Positions 52,510 through 62,843 are shown, counted from the first letter of the stretch. The stretch: 64,000 nucleotides of DNA from Palsa-883 sp035486355 (GCA_035486355.1 DATHNE010000211.1:1-64000); one strand, 5' to 3'. Notes: a model not told the origin generated them from the letters alone. Made by a program: numbers and translations.

Positions 52510-52722
52510 ATGGCGAGCGACAGCGAGGACCCGGACGGCGCCGCGACACGGCTGGAAGCCGCTCTGGAGCGAATCGCCGCGGCGGCGGCAAGATCACCGG
52601 CGCCGGTGATCTTGCCCGAGGTTGCCGCGCCCGCGCTGGTGACGATCCACCCCGAGGCCGTCGCGCGGCTCGACAGCCTGATCGACCGGCTGCGCGGTGC
52701 GTTGGCTGGCCGCGCGGGCTGA
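52510..52722 (+). CDS. Small coiled-coil-like protein upstream of zapA
   Basis: A 70-residue protein with an acidic N-terminus and two helical stretches (ATRLEAALERIAAAAARS and VARLDSLIDRLRGALAG). Small helical proteins often precede zapA in alphaproteobacteria. The ATG at 52510 is followed at 20 bases past the stop by zapA, so both are likely co-transcribed. Function unknown; a cell-division link is inferred from position only. Confidence 0.55.
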   Translation: MASDSEDPDGAATRLEAALERIAAAAARSPAPVILPEVAAPALVTIHPEAVARLDSLIDRLRGALAGRAG

Positions 52723-52742
52723 ACCGGGCGAAGGAGCAGCGC

Positions 52743-53063
52743 ATGCCCCAGGTTACGCTTCATATCAACGGCTTCTCCTACATGCTGGGCTGCAAGGACG
52801 GCGAGGAGGAGCATCTGCACGCGATGGCGGCCGAGGTCGACCGCCGGATCGATAGTGTCAAGAATTCGGCGGGTCCCAGCGGCGAGGCGCGCATGCTGGT
52901 GATCGCGGCGCTGCTGATGGCCGACGAGCTGCACGACCTGAAGAAGCACCCGGCATCGACGGCACCGGACGAGGCGGCGAAGCCGGACAGCAAGCTCGGC
53001 CGGCGGCTGGGCCGACTGGCCAAACGCGCGGAAGACATTGCGGCGGGGCTGGAGCATCCCTAA
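52743..53063 (+). CDS. zapA: Cell division protein ZapA
   Basis: ZapA binds FtsZ and bundles its filaments at the division site. The 106-residue protein has the typical N-terminal VTLHINGFSYMLGCKDGEEE, then the helical AEVDRRIDSVKNSAG segment and a C-terminal coiled-coil region (LMADELHDLKKHPAS). The AAGGAGC site lies just before ATG 52743. 6S RNA and fau follow, the usual bacterial order. Confidence 0.9.
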   Translation: MPQVTLHINGFSYMLGCKDGEEEHLHAMAAEVDRRIDSVKNSAGPSGEARMLVIAALLMADELHDLKKHPASTAPDEAAKPDSKLGRRLGRLAKRAEDIAAGLEHP

Positions 53064-53064
53064 G

Positions 53065-53215
53065 TTGCATCGGCGGAGCTGCCGGGTGCGACAGGCAATA
53101 CATCCCCTGGGCCAGTAAGCAACTCCCTCGGGAACTGGCTCTGTCGGGATCTTGGTCTCGGTATCTGGTGCCCACCTGCACAAGCAGGCTCTGGGAGGAT
53201 GACACGCCACCGACC
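53065..53215 (+). ncRNA. ssrS: 6S RNA
   Basis: The zapA-fau gap holds no ORF, but is the standard site of 6S RNA. The sequence has the expected imperfect long hairpin: CCCTGGGCCAGT near 53109 pairs roughly with the later ACTGGC-CTCGG and CAGGCTCTGGGAGG sections, leaving a large central bubble (CTCCCTCGGGAACTGGCTC). 6S RNA binds sigma-70 RNA polymerase and represses many promoters in stationary phase. The exact ends are not determined. Confidence 0.75.
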
Positions 53216-53791
53216 ATGGCGGCTCCGCACAGTTTCCCTGATCTGACGGCGGCGAAGCGCGCGGCTCGCGAGGCGGCATTGGCTGCGCGTGCCGCGTGCG
53301 ATCCTGCCTTGGGTGCGCTTGTCGCTGCGCATGTGCTGCGCGACTGCCCGCCACCGGCCGGCGCGGTGGTGTCCGGCGTCTGGCCGCTGCCGGGTGAGAT
53401 CGATCTGCGGCCGCTGCTGGAGGAATTGCACGCGCGTGGGCACGCAGTGGTGCTGCCGGTGACGCCGCCGCGCGGCTATCCCCTGACGTTTCGCCGCTGG
53501 CAGCCGGGTGATGTCCTCATTCCGGAGCGATTTGGCACGATGGCTCCTACGGGCGAGGAAGCGAGTCCGGATTTTCTGCTGGCACCGCTGCTGGCGTTCG
53601 ACCGGCATGGCCACCGGCTGGGCTATGGCGGCGGCTATTATGACCGTACCTTGGCGGCATTGCCCGGCCGGTTCGCGTTGGGGTTCGGCTTCGCGGCGCA
53701 GGAAATGGACGCGGTGCCGGTGGGCCCCACCGATATCCGGCTGGACGCGGTGGCCACCGAACGTGGCATCATCCGCTTCAAGGAGAGCTGA
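53216..53791 (+). CDS. fau: 5-formyltetrahydrofolate cyclo-ligase
   Basis: The enzyme converts 5-formyl-THF to 5,10-methenyl-THF with ATP, returning this stored folate to one-carbon metabolism. The 191-residue protein has KRAAREAALAAR near the N-terminus, PLPGEIDLRPLLEELHARGH near residue 60, and the conserved LLAPLLAFDRHGHRLGYGGG with YYDRTLAAL near 130, which bind ATP and folate. It follows zapA and 6S RNA as in many bacteria. The stop is directly followed by the next gene's ATG. Confidence 0.93.
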   Translation: MAAPHSFPDLTAAKRAAREAALAARAACDPALGALVAAHVLRDCPPPAGAVVSGVWPLPGEIDLRPLLEELHARGHAVVLPVTPPRGYPLTFRRWQPGDVLIPERFGTMAPTGEEASPDFLLAPLLAFDRHGHRLGYGGGYYDRTLAALPGRFALGFGFAAQEMDAVPVGPTDIRLDAVATERGIIRFKES

Positions 53792-54607
53792 ATGCGCATT
53801 CTGGTGCTGGGCGACGTTGTCGGACGTACCGGCCGCGACACTGTGGCAGCGTCCCTGCCCGGGCTGCGCGCGGCGTTACGCGTCGACCTGACGGTGGTGA
53901 ACGCCGAGAACGCGTCGCACGGCTTCGGTCTGGGGCCGGACATGGCCGCGGCGTTGTTCGCCGCGGGCGCCGATGTGATCACGCTGGGCAACCATGCCTG
54001 GGACCGCAAGGAGATCATTCCGTATATCTCACAGACGCCGCGGCTGTTGCGGGCGGTGAATTTCCCGCCTGGTACGCCGGGGGCGGGCAGCGTGGTCGTG
54101 ACGCTGTCGGATGGGCGCAAGGCGCTGGTGATGCAGGCGATGGGCCGCCTGTTCATGGATCCGCTGGACTGCCCGTTCCGCACCACGCAGGCGGAGCTGG
54201 CGCGGCATCGGTTGGGGGTGACGGTACAGGCGGTGGTGATCGATTTCCACGCCGAAGCGACCAGCGAGAAGATGGCCTTCGCGCATTCCTTCGATGGGGC
54301 CGCGTCGCTGATCGTGGGGACACACACACATTGCCCATCAGCGGATCACCAGGTGCTGTCCGGTGGCACGGCGTTTCAGTCCGACCTAGGAATGTGTGGC
54401 GACTATGACAGCGTGATCGGCATGGCGAAGGACGGTGCGGTGCTGCGCTTCTGGCAGAAGATGCCGGGTGAGCGGCTGGCGCCCGCCGAGGGAATCGCGA
54501 CCGTGTGCGGGGTATTCGTCGAGACGGATGATGCCACCGGCCTGGCGCGGCGCATCGCGCCCGTGCGGCAGGGCGGGCGGCTGTCGCCGACCATGCCCGA
54601 GGGATAG
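53792..54607 (+). CDS. YmdB-family (TIGR00282) metallophosphodiesterase
   Basis: A 271-residue calcineurin-like metallophosphoesterase. The metal ligands fit the YmdB group: LGDVVGRTGRD near residue 6, VNAENASHGFG near 38, TLGNHAWDRKE near 65, and later DFHAEATSEK near 148 and VGTHTHCPSAD near 174. YmdB of Bacillus hydrolyses cyclic nucleotides such as cAMP. The gene is fused by position to fau, whose stop codon it abuts. In other proteobacteria it lies near fau too. Confidence 0.88.
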   Translation: MRILVLGDVVGRTGRDTVAASLPGLRAALRVDLTVVNAENASHGFGLGPDMAAALFAAGADVITLGNHAWDRKEIIPYISQTPRLLRAVNFPPGTPGAGSVVVTLSDGRKALVMQAMGRLFMDPLDCPFRTTQAELARHRLGVTVQAVVIDFHAEATSEKMAFAHSFDGAASLIVGTHTHCPSADHQVLSGGTAFQSDLGMCGDYDSVIGMAKDGAVLRFWQKMPGERLAPAEGIATVCGVFVETDDATGLARRIAPVRQGGRLSPTMPEG

Positions 54608-54619
54608 GTGGTGCCTTGA

Positions 54620-56116
<1,497 letters not shown>

Positions 56117-56252
56117 ACCGACATCGTCCTTTCAAGTCCCAGGTCACGGCCGCGCACCGCCGTTTTTGGCCCCGTGTCCGGCCAAACATTTGGCGCGGTA
56201 CGGTGTGCCGGATTAAACTCCGTCGATCAACCCAAGCCAACATATCAGGACC

Positions 56253-57002
56253 ATGGCCGGACATTCTCAGTTCAAGAACATCATGCACCGCAAGGGCGCG
56301 CAGGACGCACGCCGTGGCCGGCTGTTCGCCCGGCTGATTCGTGAAATCACCGTGGCGGCCCGGCAGGGCCTGCCCGATCCAGCGTCCAACCCGAGGCTGC
56401 GGGCGGCCACGGCAGCGGCGCGGCAGGCCAACATGCCGCGCGACACGGTGGAGCGTGCGATCAAGAAGGCGGTCGGCGCCGGCGCTGGCGATGACTACGC
56501 CGAGGTGCGGTACGAGGGCTACGGCCCGGCCGGGGTCGCGGTGATTGTCGAGGCGCTGACCGACAACCGGAACCGAACGGCATCCGACGTGCGTTCCGCC
56601 TTCGGTAAGTATGGCGGAACGTTAGGAGAGACCAATTCGGTCAGCTTCCTGTTCAACCGGCTCGGCGTGGTGCGCTATCCGGCCTCGATGTCCTCGGCCG
56701 ACGACATGCTGGAAGCGGCGATCGAGGCCGGGGCGGACAATGTCGAGAGCGACGCTGAGGCGCATGAGGTGACATCGGTGCCGGATGATTTCTTCGCCGT
56801 CCGCGATGCGCTGGAGGCACGGTTCGGCGCACCGGAAAGCGCCAAGCTGGAATGGCGGCCAATCACGACGGTGACGTTGGACGAAGATCGGGCGGCCAGC
56901 CTGCTGAAGCTGCTCGACGCGCTGGAGGAGAGCGACGACGTGCAGAACGTCTACGCGAACTTCGACATACCCGATGCGGTGATGCAACTTCTGTCAGCGT
57001 AA
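56253..57002 (+). CDS. yebC: YebC/PmpR-family transcriptional regulator
   Basis: A 249-residue YebC protein. The N-terminal GHSQFKNIMHRKGAQDARR and MPRDTVERAIKK near residue 68 are typical, as is VEALTDNRNRTASDVRSAFG near 105. Family members act as DNA-binding regulators or help ribosomes at difficult stretches. In many bacteria yebC is followed by ruvCAB. Here ruvC is 5.3 kb downstream, separated by a PP2C/kinase gene, an ammonium transporter and a decayed gene. Confidence 0.93.
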   Translation: MAGHSQFKNIMHRKGAQDARRGRLFARLIREITVAARQGLPDPASNPRLRAATAAARQANMPRDTVERAIKKAVGAGAGDDYAEVRYEGYGPAGVAVIVEALTDNRNRTASDVRSAFGKYGGTLGETNSVSFLFNRLGVVRYPASMSSADDMLEAAIEAGADNVESDAEAHEVTSVPDDFFAVRDALEARFGAPESAKLEWRPITTVTLDEDRAASLLKLLDALEESDDVQNVYANFDIPDAVMQLLSA

Positions 57003-57010
57003 TCGGCGGG

Positions 57011-58714
57011 CTATCGCCACCACAGCGCGGCCGCCAGCGCGAGCGCCAGCAGCGCCGAGACCCCCTGCCAGAACCGCAATGGCGCGCGCTCGTAGAGTGT
57101 CAGCGGCCGACGCGCCGGCGGCGGCGCATGCTCTGGCCCGGCCTCGAACTCGTGCGCCAGCCCCATCATGTCGGGGAAACGCTGCGCGGGATCCAGCGCG
57201 ACGGCGCGGCCCAGCGCCGCCTGCAGCCAGGCCGGCAGATCGGGGCGCAGCGTCGCCATGTCGCGCGGTCGCGCTTGGCGCGGTGGGCTCGTCCCATCCG
57301 GATTGCCGTAGGGGAACAGTCCGGTGAAGGTGCGGAATAAAGTGACCCCTAGCGCGTAGACATCTGTCGCCACATTGCCGGCCTCGCCCTGGAACATTTC
57401 CGGCGCCATATAGGCCGTGGTGCCGGGGATGTTTGCCGGCGGGAAATCCTCCAGGCCCGGCAGGCGCACCACGCCAAGATCCAACAGCTTCAACGATCCG
57501 CCGCCCTCCAGCATCACGTTGTCCGGCTTGATGTCGCGGTGGATGATGCCGGCGCGATGCAAAGCCGCCGCGGCGTGCGCCAGCCGGATCGCGATGGATC
57601 GTCCCTGCTCCAGCCCCACCGCGGGCGCGCGCGCCAGCCGCGTTTCCAGCAGCTCCCCAGTGTAAAGCGGCATCACCGTGTACAGACAGGTCTGGCGTCC
57701 CGGCGGCAGCTCGATCACATGCGCCACCCAGGGGCTGGTGACCCGCGTACCCACCCAGGCCTCGCGCACGAAGGCGGCGTGGAACGTCTCATGGGCAGCC
57801 ACTTGGGGCTTGGGGAACTTCAGCACCACGGTGCCGCCATCGACCTCGTCGATCGCGCCGAACAGCCGGCTGTAGCTGCCGTCCGACACCAGGACGTTCA
57901 GCACGAACCCGTCCACGGTGTCGCCCACCTGCGGCACCGGGATCAGCGGCAGACGACGGATCGCGCTGCCGACATCCTCGGACCGCGCGGTGGGCAGCGA
58001 CACCACATCCATCACCAGCGCGGTGCAGTTATCGGTGCTGCCGGCTTCCAGCGCTGCCTCGACCAGGGTGCGGCTGGTCACCTCCGGGGCCGAACGCACC
58101 CGCAGGATGTCGGCGATCGTTTCGTCCACCAGCGAGCCGTGCACCCCGTCGCTGCACAGCACGAAGCGGTCGTGCAGCGCCACCGGGTGGCTGATGTAGT
58201 CCAGCCGCAGCTCTGCCTCGATGCCCAGCGCGCGGGTCAGCACGGGCGATGTGCCGCGGTCGTCGCGTATATGGTCGGTGGTCAGCCGCAGCACGCGGTC
58301 GCCGCTCAGCCGATAGGCGCGCGTATCTCCCACATGTAGCACATGCGCCAGTCGCCCGCGCAGCACCAACGCGGTGAACGTGCAGCCCATGCCCACCAGG
58401 TTTGCGTCCTGCCGCCCCTGCGCGTGGATCCAGGCATTCAGCGAATCGAGGATGCGGGCGCCGGCGCGACGCACCTCCATCGTTTCGGGTACATCCCAGA
58501 ACCCGTCCAGGAAGCCGCGCACGGCAGTTTCCGCCGCGACGCGCCCCCCCTTGGCGCTGCCGATGCCATCGGCGATCGCGGCCGCCACATCGCGTCGTTC
58601 GGCGGCGATCTGTGCGCCCAGTACGGCGCCCACAAAATCCTCGTTACGCGGGCGCCGCCCGGCGGCCGTATGCGTGCCGATGCTGACCTGTGGGGTCGTG
58701 GGGTCGTCGGTCAC
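57011..58714 (-). CDS. Bifunctional PP2C phosphatase / Ser-Thr protein kinase, membrane-anchored
   Basis: A 567-residue protein. Residues 1-240 form a PP2C phosphatase (GRRPRNEDFVGAVLG, IADGIGSAKGGR, VLCSDGVHGSLVD). Residues 265-525 are a Hanks-type kinase with the ATP-site VVLKFPKP, the catalytic loop HRDIKPDNVM, DLG in place of DFG, and TTAYMAPEMF. Near the C-terminus, GVSALLALALAAALWW is a single membrane helix. Proteins with this fused order are known next to nitrogen-assimilation genes; here the neighbour is an ammonium transporter. It starts at GTG 58714. Substrates are not known. Confidence 0.85.
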   Translation of the reverse strand: MTDDPTTPQVSIGTHTAAGRRPRNEDFVGAVLGAQIAAERRDVAAAIADGIGSAKGGRVAAETAVRGFLDGFWDVPETMEVRRAGARILDSLNAWIHAQGRQDANLVGMGCTFTALVLRGRLAHVLHVGDTRAYRLSGDRVLRLTTDHIRDDRGTSPVLTRALGIEAELRLDYISHPVALHDRFVLCSDGVHGSLVDETIADILRVRSAPEVTSRTLVEAALEAGSTDNCTALVMDVVSLPTARSEDVGSAIRRLPLIPVPQVGDTVDGFVLNVLVSDGSYSRLFGAIDEVDGGTVVLKFPKPQVAAHETFHAAFVREAWVGTRVTSPWVAHVIELPPGRQTCLYTVMPLYTGELLETRLARAPAVGLEQGRSIAIRLAHAAAALHRAGIIHRDIKPDNVMLEGGGSLKLLDLGVVRLPGLEDFPPANIPGTTAYMAPEMFQGEAGNVATDVYALGVTLFRTFTGLFPYGNPDGTSPPRQARPRDMATLRPDLPAWLQAALGRAVALDPAQRFPDMMGLAHEFEAGPEHAPPPARRPLTLYERAPLRFWQGVSALLALALAAALWWR

Positions 58715-58730
58715 GCCGCGCCCGCCCGGA

Positions 58731-59060
58731 TCACGGCGGCAGCTTGCACGTGTCGTGCAGGAAGTAGCCGCCGGTGCTGGACGCGACGACGACGGTCAGC
58801 TTTCCCGTCTTCCGATCCATCGTGTAGTTCCACAGGTCCTTGGCATCGCGCCAGACGATTTCATCGTCGCTGATCTTGGCGGGATTGGTGTCCACCGTCG
58901 CGTGGTCGTAGTCGATGGAGATCTGCCACGTCATGCCGCTGGCCGGATTGGTGCAGAGGAGCACCGAGACACGCGGCGGTGATTGCGCAAGCGCGGACGG
59001 GACCAGGGCGGAGGTTGTCAGGGCGGCGATCATCGCCGCGACGTGCCGTGTCTGGAACAT
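58731..59060 (-). CDS. Small exported protein of unknown function
   Basis: A 109-residue protein with a signal-peptide-like N-terminus (MFQTRHVAAMIAALTTSALV, then ALAQ as the cleavage site). The mature part has two Cys (LLCTNPASG and HDTCKLPP) that may form a disulfide. It lies upstream of the PP2C/kinase gene on the same strand, 16 bases away, so they may be co-transcribed. I do not recognise the family. Confidence 0.6.
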   Translation of the reverse strand: MFQTRHVAAMIAALTTSALVPSALAQSPPRVSVLLCTNPASGMTWQISIDYDHATVDTNPAKISDDEIVWRDAKDLWNYTMDRKTGKLTVVVASSTGGYFLHDTCKLPP

Positions 59061-59581
59061 GATCCGATCTGCCTGCCGCCCGCCCCCATAATCGGATTCC
59101 TGGGCCTTGCAAAGCAACGCCATGGCGCGTGGTGGGTGGCCGTTGCCGCGTGCCATCACCCTGGTCGCCATACGGTCGGGATCGGCACCAGGCCGCCGCC
59201 GCAAGAAGCCCCCCACGCTGCGTTGTCCCACGGGACCCTGCATGCTCAATCGGTATGCAGTGCGCCGCTTTCGTAACCGCGAGAAAGAAGGACGGCCTGC
59301 TGCATCTGCGGGCAGTGCTGCCGCGGCCTGGCGAACGACCTATGTTGCCGTGGCAATCCAATCCGAGGGCCGGATCGTTGCTTGCCGCGCTGCTCCGGCG
59401 ACCCAGGGACCAGGACCAGCACCTTAATAACGCCCTTATGCTGCCGGGCCGTGGCACGCATCTTGCTTTGATTTCGCCTGCCTTGGCGTCACGCGCTGTC
59501 GAATTGGCGTTGGCGAGTTGGGTGCCGCTGATCTCGAGGATGACGCCGCCGGACCATCGACAACAACGGAGGACCCTCCCT
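59061..59581. other. Regulatory intergenic region before amt
   Basis: About 520 bases with no supported gene. It contains a sigma-54-type promoter near its 3' end (59452-59466) and a GGAGG ribosome site (59568-59572). No clear NtrC-type palindrome was found upstream, but an activator site could lie here. The exported-protein gene diverges from the left end. Confidence 0.5.
59452..59466 (+). promoter_or_regulatory. Sigma-54 (RpoN) promoter of amt
   Basis: TGGCAC-GCATC-TTGC matches the -24/-12 consensus with the required spacing. A transcript would begin about 12 bases after the -12 element, near 59477-59480, leaving a leader of about 100 bases before the amt start. Such promoters drive amt genes under nitrogen limitation with NtrC. 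Confidence 0.8.
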
Positions 59582-60901
59582 GTGCTTGTACCGTCACCAA
59601 AATGGCTCGATACAGGCGACAATGCCTGGCAGTTGGCCGCAGCGACATTCGTCGCGCTGCAGAGCATCCCCGGTCTCACGGTTCTCTACGGGGGCGTCGT
59701 CAAGAAGAAATGGGCGATCAATTCGGCATTCATGTCGATCTATGCGTTCGCCTCGGTCCTGGTCGTCTGGGTCCTGTTCGACTACAACATGGCGTTCGGA
59801 CCACAATGGTTTCCATTCCTCGGGAAACCCGGGCCGGCGTTGGGCGCCGCATTCAGTATAGGACAGGCAACGATCCCGGCTGCCGCTTCGGGCATGCCGG
59901 ACATGGCGTTCCCGATGGCAACGCTGGTTTACTTCCAGTTCGTCTTCGCAGCGATCACGGTGATCATCCTTGCCGGCTCGGTGCTCGGGCGCATGAGTTT
60001 CAAGGCCTGGGTGATCTTCTGCCCGGTGTGGATGACCCTGGTCTATACCGTCGGCGCATTCAGTCTATGGGGTGGCGGCTGGCTGGCGACCTTGGGCGTG
60101 GCCGATTTCTCCGGTGGCTATGTCATTCATCTCGCCGCCGCCAGTTCGGGCTTCGTTGCCGCGGCCATGGTCGGTCCGCGTCTGCAACAAGACCGTGAGC
60201 ACTTCCCGCCCAACAGCCTGCTGATCACCCTGGTGGGTGGCGGCATCCTGTGGCTGGGGTGGAACGGCTTCAACGGCGGTGACCCGTATTTCGCCAACGC
60301 CGATGCCGGGCTCGCGGTGCTGAACACCAACACCGCCACCGCCTGCGCCGTGCTGGTCTGGACCCTGCTCGATAAGATGGCCTACGGCAAGCCGTCGGTC
60401 ATCGGCGCCGTCAATGGCATGATCGCCGGACTCGTTGCGATCACGCCGGCGGCTGGTTACGTCAGCGGCTGGGGCGCTCTCATCATCGGTATCGTGGCCG
60501 GGATCATCCCCTGGATGAGCATGAACTGGCTCCAGAAGACCAAGCTGATGATGAAGGTGGACGATACACTGAGCGTGTTTTCCACCCACGGCGTGGCCGC
60601 GATCTGCGGTGGTCTGTTGACCGGTATCCTCGCCACCCCCGACGTGCTGGAATATATCGGCACCGACAAGGACGCACCGGGCGTCAGCGTCACCGGTCTG
60701 CTGTATGGCAATCCCGGCCAGCTGCTGCTGCAGGCCGAGGGCGCGGTGTTCATCATCGTCTTCAACGTGGTCATGACCTTCATCATCCTGAAGGTGATCT
60801 CCTGGATCACGCCGCTGCGGATGGATGATGCCACGCTGAAGATCGGTGACGATGCTGTGCACGGCGAGACCGCCTACGCGATCGGCGCTGAAGGCGAGTA
60901 A
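59582..60901 (+). CDS. amt: Ammonium transporter
   Basis: A 439-residue Amt/Mep/Rh protein with about eleven transmembrane helices. Conserved signatures are DYNMAFGPQWFPF near residue 63, the pore His in GYVIHLAAASSGF near 178, the second pore His in FSTHGVAAICGG near 334, and WNGFNGGDP near 225. It imports ammonium/ammonia across the inner membrane. GTG 59582 follows a GGAGG site; the longer frame upstream is an artefact. No glnK lies beside it, unlike many amtB loci. A sigma-54 promoter precedes it. Confidence 0.93.
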   Translation: MLVPSPKWLDTGDNAWQLAAATFVALQSIPGLTVLYGGVVKKKWAINSAFMSIYAFASVLVVWVLFDYNMAFGPQWFPFLGKPGPALGAAFSIGQATIPAAASGMPDMAFPMATLVYFQFVFAAITVIILAGSVLGRMSFKAWVIFCPVWMTLVYTVGAFSLWGGGWLATLGVADFSGGYVIHLAAASSGFVAAAMVGPRLQQDREHFPPNSLLITLVGGGILWLGWNGFNGGDPYFANADAGLAVLNTNTATACAVLVWTLLDKMAYGKPSVIGAVNGMIAGLVAITPAAGYVSGWGALIIGIVAGIIPWMSMNWLQKTKLMMKVDDTLSVFSTHGVAAICGGLLTGILATPDVLEYIGTDKDAPGVSVTGLLYGNPGQLLLQAEGAVFIIVFNVVMTFIILKVISWITPLRMDDATLKIGDDAVHGETAYAIGAEGE

Positions 60902-60923
60902 CCGAGGCTGACGTGGCGAGGGC

Positions 60924-60946
60924 GGGGCGGGCAGGTTGCTCGCCCC
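60924..60946 (+). terminator. Hairpin after amt
   Basis: GGGGCGGGC-AGGTT-GCTCGCCCC forms a nine-pair stem with one G-T pair, 22 bases after the amt stop. No T-run follows, so this is a weak or Rho-assisted terminator, or an mRNA-stabilising end. It also separates the converging decayed gene. Confidence 0.5.
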
Positions 60947-60976
60947 GTTGCGCGTACGGGTTGACCCAGATCGCTT

Positions 60977-62206
60977 CTACGGCAGCGCGTCGAGGGTGTT
61001 GGCTGCGTGCGTGACCGCCGAGGACCAATCCCCCAGCGCGGATTGGCGAAACAGCCGCACTGTTGGATACCAGGGCGTGGCACCGCGCCCAAAGAGCCAA
61101 CCCCAGTCTGGCGCGAAGGGCAGCAGCAACCAGACTGGCCGCCCCATCGCGCCGGCCAGATGCACCACACCTGTATCCACGCTGATCAGCAGGTCGAGTG
61201 CGTCCAGCACCGCCATCGTGTCGTCGAACCCGCGTCGCTCCGGTGCCAGATTGAACAACGGTGCGCGCCCGAAATACTGCCCGACCTGTGCCTGCGCAGG
61301 ACCTTGCTGCAATGACAGCAGTGCCACACCAGGCTGCGCCGCGAGCGGGCTCAGTCTCGCCAGACTGGCACTGCGCTCTCGGTCGCCGGTGTGCGCGGTG
61401 TTGCCGGCCCCGATCAGGCCGACACGGCGATGATCGCGTGGCAGCAGGGCATCCAGTCGCGCGCGCCGGGTTCGCGCGCAGGTAAGGGACCGGTGCCGGA
61501 ATGCAGTCCAGCCGCGTGCCGGCGAGCATCGGAAGGCTGCCGAGGGGCGCGAAGCAATCGCAGCGTGGCGCCTGATATCATTGTTGAACCAGGTGCGTGA
61601 TGTCTGGGAACAGCCGGAGGATCGGCCACATCTCGCTGGGACAGCACAGCGCCAGCTCGGCACAGCGCGCGGGGGCCTAGGGGATGTAGCGCGCGAACTG
61701 GATGACGTCGCCGCGGCCCTGGTCGGCGAACAACAGCAGCCGTCCGTTTGGCAGCGGCGCGCCATCCCAGCGCGGCATATTGTCGGGCGGGATGCCGCCG
61801 GCGGTGCCCGGCAGGCGCGGGCGCCACTCCATTATTCGCGCCAGCCGCCATCGAAATCGCCCATGAGCAATAAGGCCGTCGCGCGGGCGAAGTGTGCCGT
61901 GGCCAGGTCGGGCGTCAACGCGATGCCTGCTCGGCGGCGGCGCGCATGGCCCCGATATCGCCCACGCAGCCATGCGCCGCGGAGAGCTCGCTGTGCGCGA
62001 TGGCGCGGTGCGAGGTGCACCGCGCGTTGGGCCGCCGCCAGCGCCTCGTCGTAGCGCCCGAGCTGGCGATACAGGTCCCAGGCGCGGCGATAATGCGCGG
62101 CTGTGTTGGGGTCCTGCGCGATCGCCGCCTCGACATCGGTCAGGGTGGCTTCGAGGAGGCCGGCAGCACGGGCCGGATCGGATTGACGTGTCATCGCAAT
62201 CGCCAT
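60977..62206 (-). pseudogene. TPR-repeat glycosyltransferase-like gene broken by frameshifts
   Basis: The parts lie in order but in different frames: start MAIAMTRQSDPARAAGLLEA and TPR repeats (AHYRRAWDLYRQLGRYDEAL near 62100), a further TPR (ATAHFARATALLLMGDFDGG near 61880), then a GRLLLFADQGRGDVIQFARY piece near 61700, and a GT9-like end (GLIGAGNTAHTGDRER, VVHLAGAMGRPVWLLLPFAP) near 61400-61100. Frame changes or stops separate them. Intact relatives combine TPR repeats with a heptosyltransferase-like domain. Function is probably lost here. Confidence 0.7.
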
Positions 62207-62267
62207 GTGCCGTGCGGTCGCCCCGGCGTATACCAGCACAAGACAAGAACGGAGACCGAGTCGCATC

Positions 62268-62786
62268 ATGGTCAGGTTGCTGGGGATCGATCCCGGGCTG
62301 CGCTTCACCGGTTGGGGGGTGATCGAGGCCGACGGCAATCGGCTGCGGCACATTGCTGACGGCGTGATCGCCACTGATGCCACCGCCCCGGTGCCGACGC
62401 GGCTGAAGTTATTGCACGACGCGCTGGCCACGCTGCTGGCGGAGCTGCGACCGGATGAGGCGGCGGTCGAGGAGACCTATGTCAACCGCAACGGCGCGGC
62501 GACGCTGAAGTTGGGGTACGCCCGTGGCGTTGCGTTGCTGGCACCGGCGCTGCTGGGCATTCCGGTCACCGAATATGGCGCGAAATCGGTGAAGTCCGCG
62601 GTGGTGGGCACAGGCGGGGCCGAGAAAGAACAGGTGCAGATGATGGTGCGCCGGCTGCTGCCGGGCGCGATAATCCGGCGCGCCGATGCCGCCGACGCGC
62701 TGGCCGTCGCGATCTGTCACGCCCACCACCGGGCGAGCCGGTTGGCCTGGGGGCGGCCGGCCGGGTACGCTGGTGCGGTGCGATGA
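62268..62786 (+). CDS. ruvC: Holliday junction resolvase RuvC
   Basis: RuvC cuts Holliday junctions with RuvAB during recombination repair. The 172-residue protein has the catalytic Asp in LLGIDPGLRFTGWGV near residue 5, the Glu in VEETYVNRN near 66, and the C-terminal acidic DAADALAVAICHAHH near 140. ATG 62268 follows GGAGACC. ruvA and ruvB do not follow; a lactate permease does instead. The yebC gene, its usual neighbour, lies 5 kb upstream. Confidence 0.93.
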   Translation: MVRLLGIDPGLRFTGWGVIEADGNRLRHIADGVIATDATAPVPTRLKLLHDALATLLAELRPDEAAVEETYVNRNGAATLKLGYARGVALLAPALLGIPVTEYGAKSVKSAVVGTGGAEKEQVQMMVRRLLPGAIIRRADAADALAVAICHAHHRASRLAWGRPAGYAGAVR

Positions 62787-62829
62787 CAACCCCGGGGCAG
62801 CTTGTGCGGCGCACAATTCGCTAGCGTTA

Positions 62830-62843
62830 TTGATTCAGATCAA
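62830..62843. promoter_or_regulatory. FNR/FixK-type box upstream of the lactate permease
   Basis: TTGAT-TCAG-ATCAA is a perfect match to the FNR-family palindrome with four spacer bases, about 180 bases before the permease ATG. It suggests oxygen-responsive control of the permease gene, by FnrL or FixK. The distance leaves room for a promoter about 40 bases further on. Confidence 0.7.
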
